Shown: positions 1 through 9,181 of the stretch, piece after piece
How the letters are laid out: each line of letters begins with the position of its first letter
Numbering within the stretch: the stretch's first letter is position 1
From: Bog-473 sp963764305
GTDB lineage: Bacteria; Actinomycetota; Acidimicrobiia; Acidimicrobiales; RAAP-2
NCBI GenBank assembly: GCA_963764305.1
Contig: CAVXSD010000001.1
Location: forward strand, 434,001-498,000
Reading direction: 5' to 3'
Length of the DNA stretch: 64,000 bases
The notes under the pieces: generated by a model
Database searches by the model: none
What the model was told of the DNA's origin: nothing
What the model saw: the letters and a program-made list of their open reading frames with translations, nothing else
Program-made: the position numbers and the translations under genes

Positions 1-1
1 C

Positions 2-1261
2 ATGGTGCGCATGTCCCGCTTTGACGTGCTCGTCGTCGGGGGCGGACCGGCGGGCAGCGTGGCCGCGCTCGTGCTTGCTCGAGGTGGCATGCACGTCGCC
101 CTGGTCGACAAAGCGACCTTTCCGCGGGACAAGGCGTGCGGCGACGTGGTCGGGCCCAGAGGTCTCCAGCTGCTGAGCGATCTAGGGTTGGCGCCACCGA
201 GCGGGCCGGATGTCAGCGACATGCTCGTCGTCGGTCCGACCGGTCGTCGGGTGCGGCTCCCGTCGGCCGATGGCCTGACCTATCCCGGACACGGCACTGC
301 GGTCACGAGGACGGTGTTCGACGCCATGCTCCATGCAGCGGCGGTCACCGCTGGGGCCACCCCCATCATCGGACGGGCACAAGAACCTCTGGAAGAGGAG
401 GGACGGATCGTTGGCTACCGGCTGAGCACCGGTGAGACGATCGACGCCGATTTCGTGGTCGGCGCCGACGGCGCCACGAGCGAGGTCGCCGCAGCCGCGG
501 GTCTCGTGGACCCGCGCCTGGTTCTGTGGGGTTTCGCCGTGCGCACCTACCTGCCCCAGGTGGTCGACCTCCCGGCCATCGTCATGTGGGAGCCGACGCC
601 CTGGCACGCGTTCCCCGGATACGGCTGGGTCTTTCCGGGAGAGCAGGGCGGTGCCAACGTCGGGCTCGGTATCGGGACTCGGTCGGATCGCAAGGCCGGC
701 GCACAGGCCGTGCGGGCACTGCCGGACTTCCTCGTGCACCTGGGCGCCCTTGGTCTCCTCGGTTCAGCGCCGCCCCTACCGCCGCACCGTCTCGGCGGCT
801 GGCTCAAGATGGGGATGGTCGGGACCACGCCGGCGAGGGGGCGGGTCCTTCTGGCCGGCGATGCGGCAGGTCTCGTGAATCCGATGCAAGGGGAGGGGAT
901 CGCTCAGGCCATGACCAGTGGTCGTGCGGCGGCGGAGGCGATCCTCACTCGCCCGGGCCACGCAGCCGACACGTATCGATCCAGACTCGCCGTCGAGCAT
1001 CTCCCGTACCATCGGATCGCCGCCGCGGTCCACGCCGGCCTGGTGGGACGGCGCCGCGCAACTGCGGCGGTCGCTCGGCTTCTGACCGCGGCGGGCCATG
1101 GCGACGCGCTGTCCGGCGGCTGGGCGGTCTTCTGGAACGAGCTCCTCGATGGCGCACCACCCAACCGGCATCGTTTGGTTGCGCACGCGGTGACGCACAT
1201 CGGCCGGGTCATGACCGCCCAAGGGGCGACGGCCAAGTGGTTCAACGCGTCGCTGGGTTGA
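2..1261 (+). CDS. Geranylgeranyl reductase family FAD-dependent oxidoreductase
   Basis: The protein has the N-terminal dinucleotide-binding motif VVGGGPAGS (about residues 11-19), the family signature FPRDKACGD near residue 40, a mid-protein GADGATS, and the C-terminal FAD-binding stretch LLAGDAAGLVNPMQGEGIA (about residues 283-301). This order is that of the geranylgeranyl reductase / digeranylglycerophospholipid reductase branch of group A flavin monooxygenases, which reduce isoprenoid double bonds or hydroxylate substrates. The exact substrate cannot be read from sequence. Length (419 aa) is normal. Two in-frame ATGs occur at 2 and 11; MSRFDVLVVGG from 11 is the more usual start, and the upstream control region lies outside the window. 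Confidence 0.82.
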   Translation: MVRMSRFDVLVVGGGPAGSVAALVLARGGMHVALVDKATFPRDKACGDVVGPRGLQLLSDLGLAPPSGPDVSDMLVVGPTGRRVRLPSADGLTYPGHGTAVTRTVFDAMLHAAAVTAGATPIIGRAQEPLEEEGRIVGYRLSTGETIDADFVVGADGATSEVAAAAGLVDPRLVLWGFAVRTYLPQVVDLPAIVMWEPTPWHAFPGYGWVFPGEQGGANVGLGIGTRSDRKAGAQAVRALPDFLVHLGALGLLGSAPPLPPHRLGGWLKMGMVGTTPARGRVLLAGDAAGLVNPMQGEGIAQAMTSGRAAAEAILTRPGHAADTYRSRLAVEHLPYHRIAAAVHAGLVGRRRATAAVARLLTAAGHGDALSGGWAVFWNELLDGAPPNRHRLVAHAVTHIGRVMTAQGATAKWFNASLG

Positions 1262-1291
1262 GCCTCAGGTCCGAGACGGTCGAGCCGCCAG

Positions 1292-3976
1292 TCACTCCGC
1301 CGGACCCCTCAGCCGGACTTCGACATGAGCATGAGCGCGGCACCCTTCGATCCCGGGATCTCCACGATGGGGGAGAATTCGAGGGTTGCACCCGTCCAAG
1401 AGCCAGGCCTGGAGCACCGACGCCTCCTTGGGCTCGGACAGGTAGTAGCCCTGAATGAAGTCGCACTCGGCCTCCGCCAGCATGGCGCACGTGAGCTCGC
1501 TCTCCGCGCCCTCGGCCACGACATGGAGGCCGAGCGAGTGGGCCATGGCGATGGAAGAGCGGACGATGATCCGGTTGCTCGCCTCGTTCGGGAGGTTGGT
1601 CACGAAAGAACGGTCGATCTTCAGCTCCTGCACGGGAAGGCGGTGAAGGTAGGCCAACGACGAGTACCCCGTGCCGTAGTCGTCGATGCCGATCTTGATG
1701 CCCAGCGCGGACAGCTGGTCCAGCACCTTGCTCGCCTGCGCGAGGTCGGCCATGATCTCGGTCTCGGTCACCTCGAGCGTGAGGCTGTCGGGGGGGAGGT
1801 CGTATTCCCGCAGATGTGTGGCGACCCTCTCGACCAGAGTGACGTCGGCGAACTCCCGCCCCGAGACGTTGATGGCGAGACCGATGTTCATGCCGACCTC
1901 GCGCCAGGCGGCCAGTTGGCGACAGCCTTCGGAGAGGACGAAGTCCGTGATCTGCGGGATGAGGCCCATTTGCTCGGCGATCCCGATGAACTCCTCGGGG
2001 AGGATCGCTCCCTGCACCGGATGGGTCCAGCGGCAGAGGGCTTCGACCTGCACGATCTCCCGGGTCTGGACGTCGGCGATGGGCTGGTACATCAGGCTCA
2101 GCTCGCTCCCCTCCTCGAGCGCGTGGGTGAGGAGGCCGCCGAGCATCAGCCAGCGCCGCATGCTCTGGTCCTGTTCCACCGAGTAGAGCTCCACCGTGCT
2201 GCGCCGTTCCTTCGCCAGGTACATGGCGATGTCGGCCCGTTGCAGGAGCAGTGCCACGTCGTCGCCGTGCTCGGGTGCCATGGCGATGCCGGCGCTGGCG
2301 GTCACGGCGAGGGTCAGGCCGTCCATTTTGATCGGGCGCGACATCTCGTTGTTGAGGTCGTTGACAATGGCGACAGCCCTATCAGGCTCGGTCACATCGG
2401 CGATGACGAGGGCGAACTCGTCGCCGCCGAGGCGGGCGACGGTGGCCCGCCCGGAGACCGCGCGCAACAGCCGTTCGGAGATCTTGCACAACAGGCGGTC
2501 GCCAATAGCGTGGCCCAGCGTGTCGTTGACGTCCTTGAAGCAGTCGATGTCCAACAGCACGATGGCCACGCCGTCGCTCTCACTGAGAGCGGTGGTGGCA
2601 CGGGTCAGGAACAACATACGGTTAGGAAGTCCGGTCAGCATGTCGTGGGTGGCCTGGTGCGACTTGCTGTCGACCTCGTAGCGGAGCTCCTCGACGAGTC
2701 GGGCCCGTTCGAGACTGGCGCTGGCGTGGGCGACGAGGGTCTCGAACAGCTTGAGGTCGTCATCGTCGAAGCGGTCCAACTCCTCATCGCGATCGACCGC
2801 AATAATGGCGCCGATCGCGGTGTGCCGGTTCATCAGTGGGGCAACGATGGCGTCGCGGTACTCGCCGGCGATCGGATCGACGGTGACTGTGCGGTCCTGG
2901 GCGGCAGAGTGGTGGAGTGAGGCCTCGCTCGTGTTGATGGTCTGCGTCACTATCGACGCCTCATCAAGGGTGATCGGCTCTATCCCGGAGGCCCCGTGGT
3001 CGTCAAAGGAGATCCGGCGGGGGATCCCCGAGGGCTCGGCCAAGATGAGCTCGGCGCGACGAGCCCGCATGACCGTGCAGACCTCCCTCAGGACGTCCTC
3101 GCTCATGGACGACGGTTCGAGGCTCGCCGTCGACATCGTCCGACTGAAGTCGTAGAGATGTTGCAGAGACGAGAAGCGGAGAGAGAGGCGGGTGTACGCC
3201 CGGTAGGTCACGATGACCAGCGCGACGACGAGAACGAGGGGCAATGTCGTCCATGGGTTCAACCAAGCGGCGTCGAGGAACGCCAAGGCGAGGCACATGC
3301 TCACCGCCATCAGCATCGCGTGGTGCGCCAGCAGAATGATTCCCGACCGCTTCTTTGCAGTCTGCCCGGCAAGCAGCGTGACGACCCGCAATGCGAGGTG
3401 CGCCACGATCTGGGCGGAAATAAGTGCCGCCGCGGCTGCGGCCCAACCCACGAGGCTGACCGGACTGTGGGTTCCCAGGAGCTCGCGGAAGACGACGGCC
3501 GCGAGCGCGGTAGCCATCGCAGTCGAGGCCACGTTGAACGTCACCTTCAACATCGCCTGACGGCGCAGGACGAGGAAAACGAAAGCAACGGCGCAGACCG
3601 TGCTGAGGACGAGCAAATTGGGGGAAAGGAAGACCAAGCCGATGAGGAGCGGCACGTCCTCGAGCACCCAGAGGAAGGTGTTGCCGCGGTAATGCAATGA
3701 CACCGGCACCCAGTCGGTGATTGCCCAGAGCACACAGACAAGGCTGAACATCTCAACCTCGGGGATCACGTCTCGAAGGGGCCCCAGTCCCTGGAGCGGG
3801 CCCTTCAGGCAGAGGGCGGCTGTGACCAGGGCCAGCGTAAAGGAAAATGAGTAGATGGCGGCGGAGACGTGCCATCCTGGCCGGTCACGGCTCCCGGCCT
3901 CATCGCTCACATCGGCGACGACACGCAGCCTTCTAGGATCGACGGACCCGTCTTCGAGAACATTTCTCTCATCCAT
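1292..3976 (-). CDS. Membrane-anchored GAF-GGDEF-EAL cyclic-di-GMP signalling protein
   Basis: About 894 aa from the ATG at 3976. Residues about 36-290 are a run of hydrophobic segments (about seven to eight helices), followed by a GAF-like region (about 310-450), a GGDEF domain with intact RLGGDEFAL near residue 515, and an EAL domain with EAL near residue 642 and the catalytic DDYGTGYSS near 765. Intact motifs in both output domains suggest it can both make and degrade c-di-GMP, or that one is regulatory. The frame is open to 4261, but those extra 95 residues are basic, lack any domain and lie in the intergenic space, so 3976 is preferred. It is a single gene downstream of the MFS exporter on the same strand. 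Confidence 0.88.
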   Translation of the reverse strand: MDERNVLEDGSVDPRRLRVVADVSDEAGSRDRPGWHVSAAIYSFSFTLALVTAALCLKGPLQGLGPLRDVIPEVEMFSLVCVLWAITDWVPVSLHYRGNTFLWVLEDVPLLIGLVFLSPNLLVLSTVCAVAFVFLVLRRQAMLKVTFNVASTAMATALAAVVFRELLGTHSPVSLVGWAAAAAALISAQIVAHLALRVVTLLAGQTAKKRSGIILLAHHAMLMAVSMCLALAFLDAAWLNPWTTLPLVLVVALVIVTYRAYTRLSLRFSSLQHLYDFSRTMSTASLEPSSMSEDVLREVCTVMRARRAELILAEPSGIPRRISFDDHGASGIEPITLDEASIVTQTINTSEASLHHSAAQDRTVTVDPIAGEYRDAIVAPLMNRHTAIGAIIAVDRDEELDRFDDDDLKLFETLVAHASASLERARLVEELRYEVDSKSHQATHDMLTGLPNRMLFLTRATTALSESDGVAIVLLDIDCFKDVNDTLGHAIGDRLLCKISERLLRAVSGRATVARLGGDEFALVIADVTEPDRAVAIVNDLNNEMSRPIKMDGLTLAVTASAGIAMAPEHGDDVALLLQRADIAMYLAKERRSTVELYSVEQDQSMRRWLMLGGLLTHALEEGSELSLMYQPIADVQTREIVQVEALCRWTHPVQGAILPEEFIGIAEQMGLIPQITDFVLSEGCRQLAAWREVGMNIGLAINVSGREFADVTLVERVATHLREYDLPPDSLTLEVTETEIMADLAQASKVLDQLSALGIKIGIDDYGTGYSSLAYLHRLPVQELKIDRSFVTNLPNEASNRIIVRSSIAMAHSLGLHVVAEGAESELTCAMLAEAECDFIQGYYLSEPKEASVLQAWLLDGCNPRILPHRGDPGIEGCRAHAHVEVRLRGPAE

Positions 3977-4294
3977 TGAGCCCACCGACTTTGCACACCT
4001 GATGATGGCCCAAGCGCCATCTGCGAATACGGTACAAAATATCGGCGGGATTTGTTCAAGACTTGAGATTGCGTCGTTTCTGTGAAGCCTGATCCGGCCC
4101 GCACTTGGCCATTTTTTCGCGGGCAACTTGACGAGATTGACCGATTCCCGGGACTTTCCGTTGGTTCGACGACGGAAACCATCATTCCGCCCTGCACTGG
4201 CGGGGTGTGTCGGCCGCGATCGAACCCTCCCGGACGTCTCCTCAGGGCCATCCTGATTCACAGGAGGGGTGATAGTGATTGCTCCCTGAGCCCC

Positions 4295-5551
4295 CTACAC
4301 GGACGGGCGGGTCCCCTCTCGGAGGCTCCGGAGGAGCGGACGGGCCAAGAACACCGCAACGGCACACTGCAACGTCCCTGCCAGCACCAACGGCAGACGG
4401 AGTCCGCCGATCGAGGCCAGGCTTCCGGCTGCCAGTGCACCCACCGGCGCGGCTCCCCACACGAGGCCGCGCCAGGCGCCGCCGACCCGTCCCATGAGAT
4501 CCTCGGGAGCCAGCCTCTGGCGGAGGGAGATGGCAACAACGGATCCGACGCCTATCGCGAAACCAACCAGGGCGAAGGCAGGGCCGGCCAGCTCCCAGCC
4601 CTGGGCCAACGCCATGATCAGGTAGCCGACGCCGGATATCAGCGCGGCACCGATCAGGGTGCGGGCACTCCCGAAGTTTCGGACCAGCGGGTTTGCCCCC
4701 AGACTCCCGATGAGGTTCCCCAACGCGCCGGCGGCGATGAAGATCCCGTAGGCGCCCTCCCGGACGCCCCACTCGGTCGTGGCCAGCAACACCAAGACGC
4801 CAGCCTCCATCCCCTGAAGTCCGGCCAAAGAGCCCACCATCAGAAGCAGGATCCGCAGCCGGCGGTCGGCGAAGAGGAGTCGGGCGCCCTCCCAGACTGA
4901 GGTCGAGGACCCCTCCGGTCTCGGCGCTTTCGAGCGGAAGCGGACGAAGGGGAAGCAGGACAACACTGTCGCAATGGCGTCGGCGAAGAAGGGCACCGCC
5001 TTGCTCATGGCGAAGAGCCACGTGCCGATCACTGGGCCGGCGAGATGCTCGGTGGCCGCTTCAGTGCCGGAGAGGACGCCGTTGGCGTGTTCGAGCGTGT
5101 CCGACTCCACGAGTCCGGGCACGATCGCCTGCAGCGAGGAGTAGAAGACAGCTCGGCCACTCGCGTTGATCAGCACGACCAGGATCAAGAGAGTCAAGGT
5201 CATGCGATCGCTCAGAATCACGAACGCGCCGCCGAGAATGGCGATGGCGCGCCCGAGATTTGAGATGGCCATGACCGGGCCTCGTGCGAATCGGTCCGCG
5301 AACGCGCCAGCCGGCAATGCCAAGAGGAGCCACGGCAGACTGTCCGCGGCGACGACACTGGAGACGGCCAGTGGGCGGGGATTGACGACGACAGCCATGA
5401 GGGGGACCGCCCCGGCGGCCAGTCCGTCACCCGAACTTGCCAGCGTGAAGCCAACCCACAGGCGGGCGAAAGGACGGCCGGGAGGTTTCCTCCAGATGCG
5501 GTGCTTTGCCCGGCTCCAGACGTTCACCGAGCCTGCCGCTGTGATCCGCAC
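4295..5551 (-). CDS. MFS transporter, MFS_3 (EntS-like) exporter family
   Basis: A 418-aa polytopic protein with about 12 hydrophobic helices. The loop after helix 2 (LLALPAGAFADRFARGP) resembles the MFS motif A of MFS_3-type exporters, which extrude siderophores, macrolides or similar small molecules by proton antiport. The GTG at 5551 gives a short basic N-terminus before helix 1. The substrate is unknown. Upstream on the coding strand lies about 1.2 kb without a conventional gene, filled by the tandem array at 5712-6246, so its transcript may carry an unusual leader. Confidence 0.85.
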   Translation of the reverse strand: MRITAAGSVNVWSRAKHRIWRKPPGRPFARLWVGFTLASSGDGLAAGAVPLMAVVVNPRPLAVSSVVAADSLPWLLLALPAGAFADRFARGPVMAISNLGRAIAILGGAFVILSDRMTLTLLILVVLINASGRAVFYSSLQAIVPGLVESDTLEHANGVLSGTEAATEHLAGPVIGTWLFAMSKAVPFFADAIATVLSCFPFVRFRSKAPRPEGSSTSVWEGARLLFADRRLRILLLMVGSLAGLQGMEAGVLVLLATTEWGVREGAYGIFIAAGALGNLIGSLGANPLVRNFGSARTLIGAALISGVGYLIMALAQGWELAGPAFALVGFAIGVGSVVAISLRQRLAPEDLMGRVGGAWRGLVWGAAPVGALAAGSLASIGGLRLPLVLAGTLQCAVAVFLARPLLRSLREGTRPSV

Positions 5552-5711
5552 CGCAAATTGTCAGGCCCTCGCATGGCCGGCTTGTTCCTCACTGATTTCT
5601 TATCTGGTCTCTGACACGACAAAGGCGAGTGCTGCCTCAGTGGGGCTAGATCGCCAAAAAGCGGCTGCCCGCCGTGTCGAAGAACACAAAGCTACAGGCC
5701 GTACCAGCATC

Positions 5712-6246
5712 GGTACGGCGCGCCGGCTTGTCTGGATCGGTTGTCGGGCTCTCTAGGCCCACTTTGGAAAACGTCCACTGGTCATCGGCTGCCTCCTTTC
5801 ACACTCGGGTACGGCGCTGGGGTACGGCGCGTCGGGTGGTCTGGATCGGTTGTCGGGCTCTCTAGGCCCACTTTGGAAAACGTCCACTGGTCATCGGCTG
5901 CCTCCTTTCACACTTGGGTACGGCGCTGGGGTACGGCGCGTCGGTTTGTCTGGATCGGTTATGTCGGGCTCCCTAGGCCCACTTTGGAAAACGTCCACTG
6001 GTCATCGCCTGCCTCCTTTCACACTCGGGTACGGCGCTGGGGTACGGCGCGTCGGTTTGTCTGGATCGGTTATGTCGGGCTCTCTAGGCCCACTTTGGAA
6101 AACGTCCACTGGTCATCGGCTGCCTCCTTTCACACCTTGGTAACGGCGCGTCGGGTACGGCGCGTCGGGTTGTCTGGATCGGTTGTCGGGCTCTCTAGGC
6201 CCACTTTGGAAAACGTCCACTGGTCATCGCCTGCCTCCTTTCGTGC
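5712..6246 (-). repeat. Five-copy tandem repeat array, 109-111 bp per unit
   Basis: Five direct repeats. The same internal point falls at 5785, 5894, 6005, 6116 and 6227, giving periods of 109, 111, 111 and 111 bp. The 2-bp difference is ggttgtc versus ggttatgtc. The core from the mini-ORF stop to its start is identical in all copies. Each inter-unit segment holds a short direct repeat of gcgccgtaccc. There are no unique spacers, so it is not a CRISPR. It lies upstream of the MFS exporter on that gene's strand. Confidence 0.93.
5753..6227 (-). other. Five identical 10-codon mini-ORFs with strong Shine-Dalgarno sequences
   Basis: On the minus strand each repeat unit reads GAAAGGAGG, six bases, then ATG and nine more codons before TAG, encoding MTSGRFPKWA. 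The five mini-ORFs are at 5753-5785, 5862-5894, 5973-6005, 6084-6116 and 6195-6227. The ribosome-binding site is near-perfect and unchanged in all five copies. Possible explanations are a tandem leader-peptide region for the MFS exporter about 200 bp downstream, or repeated copies of the 5' end of a lost insertion sequence. Translation has not been shown. Confidence 0.45.
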
Positions 6247-6259
6247 ATCTGTCCTGTTA

Positions 6260-6331
6260 GGGGACACGTTGACGTGTCGGGGACACGTCTGATCTGTCGG
6301 GGGACACGTCTGTCCAGCAAGGGGGACACGT
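6260..6331. repeat. Four-copy ggggacacgt repeat, probable insertion-sequence end
   Basis: The decamer ggggacacgt occurs at 6260-6269, 6279-6288, 6300-6309 and 6322-6331, with spacings of 19, 21 and 22 bp. Closely spaced iterons of this style are common at the ends of actinobacterial insertion sequences, where transposase binds. No transposase is adjacent, so this may be a solo end. The stretch from 6332 to 6788 shows no gene that can be supported. Confidence 0.5.
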
Positions 6332-6788
6332 CTGTCTGTACAGGCGAGGAGAGCGCAACGACCGTGCCACCGGTGGCCTCCTTTCCCGCCTACAAGTTTC
6401 CCCCAATTTGCAACTGAGTAGCAACCAGGGCTGGGCCCGTGACCAGGTGAAATGCCTCAGGAGGTTGCGGCACCGCCCATTGCAACGCTGCTCTCGCGGC
6501 AGAATTCTCGTACTTCGTCGGGCGTGCACGCCGCGCCCGACGAGTGGTGGGCGTCGGTTTTCGAGAGCGTCCAGCGCACCCGCCGACCGCCAATGGACTG
6601 ACGATGAACCGGGCCACACCGGCTTCCTCCGGCCGCCGCTTCTTGCCACCCCCGTGCAAGAGCCGAGCATGCGCAACGGTCGAATTCATTTCATCTCGGC
6701 ATCACCGATCGTCCAGATCTCGTCACACGCCCCGGGTAACAACGCTTCGTCGCTACCCAACGCCGACGAAACGAAAGGTGCCAAACCC

Positions 6789-7328
6789 ATGCCCACCAGC
6801 CGAACCCGACGTGCCGTCGTGGCCTTCGCGGTGTGCGGGACCGTCGTGACGACTGCCGCGAGCAGTGTCGTGACCGCCTCCGCCGCCACGCCGCCCACGA
6901 TCGCTGCTGTGACCTTCACCGCCCCGCCCGGGACGTCGCTCGACAACCCCCAAGGTGTGGTCGCCGCCAACGGCACCATCGACGTGTCGAACACGAACGA
7001 CAACGTCGTGGCGAGCATCGTCTGCACTGCCACCACGACGATCGCCGGGTCCTACGAAGCAACCGGGGAGAGCGGTGACGGCGGCCCGGCCACCGCGGCC
7101 ACTCTGGACCAACCGACCGCTCTGGCGCGCGACAAGCCGGGCGACTTCACCGGCGCCTTCTTACCGACCCCGAATCCGGCCCCGTCCATCCCGGCCGCCA
7201 CGGCGGCGTCCACCGCGGCGGAGTTGGCCTTCCAGACCCAGCATTCGACGCTGCCCCTTCCGGCCTTCCCCGGCCAGCTGCAGTCGCCGCCATCGCAGCA
7301 GCCGGGCCGGCGCCACACCGTCGGCTGA
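6789..7328 (+). CDS. Secreted protein with a single NHL-like repeat, probably truncated
   Basis: A 179-aa product starting at ATG 6789 with aaaggtg about nine bases upstream. Residues 1-35 form a signal peptide (two Arg pairs, hydrophobic core, ASA-A cleavage region). After it comes NPQGVVAANGTIDVSNTNDN and then TTIAGSYEATGESGDGGPAT, which matches one blade of NHL-repeat proteins. Those proteins normally have four to six blades, and here the similarity stops near residue 115 and a Pro/Ala/Thr-rich tail follows. It is probably a remnant or a short variant. It is convergent with cysA, with a hairpin between them. Confidence 0.55.
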   Translation: MPTSRTRRAVVAFAVCGTVVTTAASSVVTASAATPPTIAAVTFTAPPGTSLDNPQGVVAANGTIDVSNTNDNVVASIVCTATTTIAGSYEATGESGDGGPATAATLDQPTALARDKPGDFTGAFLPTPNPAPSIPAATAASTAAELAFQTQHSTLPLPAFPGQLQSPPSQQPGRRHTVG

Positions 7329-7337
7329 TTGCATGAG

Positions 7338-7358
7338 GGGCGCTCCCGGGGAGCGCCC
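7338..7358. terminator. Bidirectional hairpin between convergent genes
   Basis: A 9-bp perfect stem, gggcgctcc and ggagcgccc, with a 3-nt loop lies between the ends of the secreted protein (7328, plus) and cysA (7374, minus). There is no U tract on either side, which is usual in high-GC actinobacteria. Confidence 0.6.
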
Positions 7359-7373
7359 GCGGAGCGGAACTCG

Positions 7374-8363
7374 TCAGGCGCTGAGGATCGGCAAGCGTTC
7401 CGGCGTTGCGGAAGCCTCGGCGCGCGCCACCCAGACCCGCTGCCCGGCCTGCAAGTCCAGCTCGGCCGCGCTGCCGCGGCTGAGCTGGACCCAGCACGAC
7501 TCGCCGCCGGCCAGCTCCACGTCCACTTTGACTTCGAACCCGAGGTGGGTGACCCGGGCCACGGTGCCCTCCACCGCGGCACTCGTGGGCTTGCCGTCCT
7601 CGAGGGGGTGCACGACGAGGTCGTGCGGACGCACCCACTGGCCGTGGAGCCGCGTCGCGGGGCCCAGGAAGGTCAGCACGAACTCGTTGGCCGGGTGGTC
7701 GTACATGTCTGCCGGCGCACCCACCTGCTCCAGGCGGCCGTGGTTCACGACGGCCAGACGGTCGGCCACCTCCATGGCCTCCTCCTGGTCGTGGGTGACC
7801 AGTACCGTCGTCACCGGGAGCGTGGCATGCAGGTCGCGCAACCACAGCCGCAGTTGCGTGCGCACCTGGGCGTCGAGCGCGCCGAAGGGCTCGTCGAGCA
7901 GCAGGACCTTGGGCTCGATGGCCAGCGCTCGGGCCAGGGCCATGCGCTGGCGCTGGCCGCCCGAGAGCTGCGAGGGGTAGCGGTCGCCGAGGTGGGCCAG
8001 GCCGACCAGTTCGAGCAGCTCGTCCACCCGGCGCTTGACTTCGGCCTTGGGGCGGTGGCGGATCTCGAGCCCGAAGGCCACGTTGCGCCGCACCGTGAGG
8101 TGGCGGAAGGGGGCGTAATGCTGGAAGCAGAACCCCACGCCGCGGCTGCGGGCCGGCGTGGCGGTCAGGTCAGCGCCCTCGATGCGCACGATTCCGCTGT
8201 CGGGCGTGTCGAGACCGGCGATGATGCGCAGCAGGGTCGACTTGCCGCCACCGCTCGGGCCGAGCAGGGCGGTCAGCGAGCCTGTCGGCACCTCGAGCGA
8301 GACGTCGTCGAGCGCCACGGCGTCGCCGAACCGCTTCGAGATGGACTGCACCTCGATGCTCAC
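7374..8363 (-). CDS. cysA: Sulfate/thiosulfate ABC transporter ATP-binding protein
   Basis: A 329-aa ABC ATPase with Walker A GPSGGGKST, signature LSGGQRQRMALARALA, Walker B VLLLDEPFGALD and switch VLVTHDQEEA, then a C-terminal TOBE-like regulatory region. It powers sulfate or thiosulfate import with the two permeases upstream. The frame continues upstream in the shadow of cysW; the real start is GTG at 8363, which overlaps the cysW stop in a GTGA junction, so translation is coupled. It is the last gene of the operon. Confidence 0.9.
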   Translation of the reverse strand: MSIEVQSISKRFGDAVALDDVSLEVPTGSLTALLGPSGGGKSTLLRIIAGLDTPDSGIVRIEGADLTATPARSRGVGFCFQHYAPFRHLTVRRNVAFGLEIRHRPKAEVKRRVDELLELVGLAHLGDRYPSQLSGGQRQRMALARALAIEPKVLLLDEPFGALDAQVRTQLRLWLRDLHATLPVTTVLVTHDQEEAMEVADRLAVVNHGRLEQVGAPADMYDHPANEFVLTFLGPATRLHGQWVRPHDLVVHPLEDGKPTSAAVEGTVARVTHLGFEVKVDVELAGGESCWVQLSRGSAAELDLQAGQRVWVARAEASATPERLPILSA

Positions 8364-9181
8364 GCGGCCACCTTGTCGTGCCAGGCGTCCCGGTTGCGGT
8401 CGGTCAGCGTCAGCAGGGTGAGCACGATGAGCGCGGCCAGGCACAGGGTGACCGCGCCGATGTAGGCGGCCTGCGGCTCGAGGTTGTCGATGCTGCTGGA
8501 GATGAAAAGAGTGTAGGTCTCGGTCTTGCCGGCGATGGCGCCCGAGACGATGGCCACGGCGCCGAACTCGCCCAGCACGCGGGCGGTGGTCAGCGTCACG
8601 CCGTAGGCGAGGCCCCGGCGGATGCTGGGCAGCGTGATGCGCCGGAAGACCGTGAACGGTCCCGCCCCGAGGGTGCGGGCCGCCTGCTCCTGTTCGGTGC
8701 CGATCTCCTGGAGCACCGGCAGCACCTCGCGCACGACGTAGGGGAGCGAGACCGCCGCCGAGGCCAACACGATGCCGGGCACCGAGAAGATCACCGTGAT
8801 GCCGTGCGCGGCGAGCCAGTTGCCGAACCAGCCCGTCTTGCCGTACACGAGGATCAAGGAGAGGCCGATGACGACCGGGGAGAGGGCGAGCGGGATGTCG
8901 ATCAGCGCATCGAGCAGCCAGGCGCCCGGGAACCGGTGGCGGGCCAACAGCAGCGACACCCCGACGCCGAAGATGGTGTTGAGCGGCACCGCGATGGCCA
9001 CCACGAGCAGCGTGAGGACGAGCGCGTGGATGGCGCCCGGCGCGGTGAAGGCGTCCCACGCCTCCCCGAGTCCGGGCGCGAAAGCATGGTAGAAGACCGC
9101 ACCCACCGGCACCACGACGAGCAGCCCGAGGTAGACGAGGACCATGACGCGGAACGGCAGACGCCAGCGCGAGCCCTTCAC
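8360..9181 (-). CDS. cysW: Sulfate ABC transporter permease, CysW subunit
   Basis: A 273-aa inner-membrane permease with six predicted helices. The cytoplasmic EAA-type loop that contacts the ATPase reads EQEQAARTLGAGPFTVFRRI. It belongs to the CysW side of the CysTW heterodimer. Its ATG overlaps the end of cysT by four bases and its stop overlaps the cysA start, so the three genes form a tightly coupled unit. Confidence 0.9.
   Translation of the reverse strand: MKGSRWRLPFRVMVLVYLGLLVVVPVGAVFYHAFAPGLGEAWDAFTAPGAIHALVLTLLVVAIAVPLNTIFGVGVSLLLARHRFPGAWLLDALIDIPLALSPVVIGLSLILVYGKTGWFGNWLAAHGITVIFSVPGIVLASAAVSLPYVVREVLPVLQEIGTEQEQAARTLGAGPFTVFRRITLPSIRRGLAYGVTLTTARVLGEFGAVAIVSGAIAGKTETYTLFISSSIDNLEPQAAYIGAVTLCLAALIVLTLLTLTDRNRDAWHDKVAA

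Noticed and set aside
5712..6246. CRISPR array
   Set aside because: Units are 109-111 bp, nearly identical along their whole length, with no unique spacers and no cas genes.
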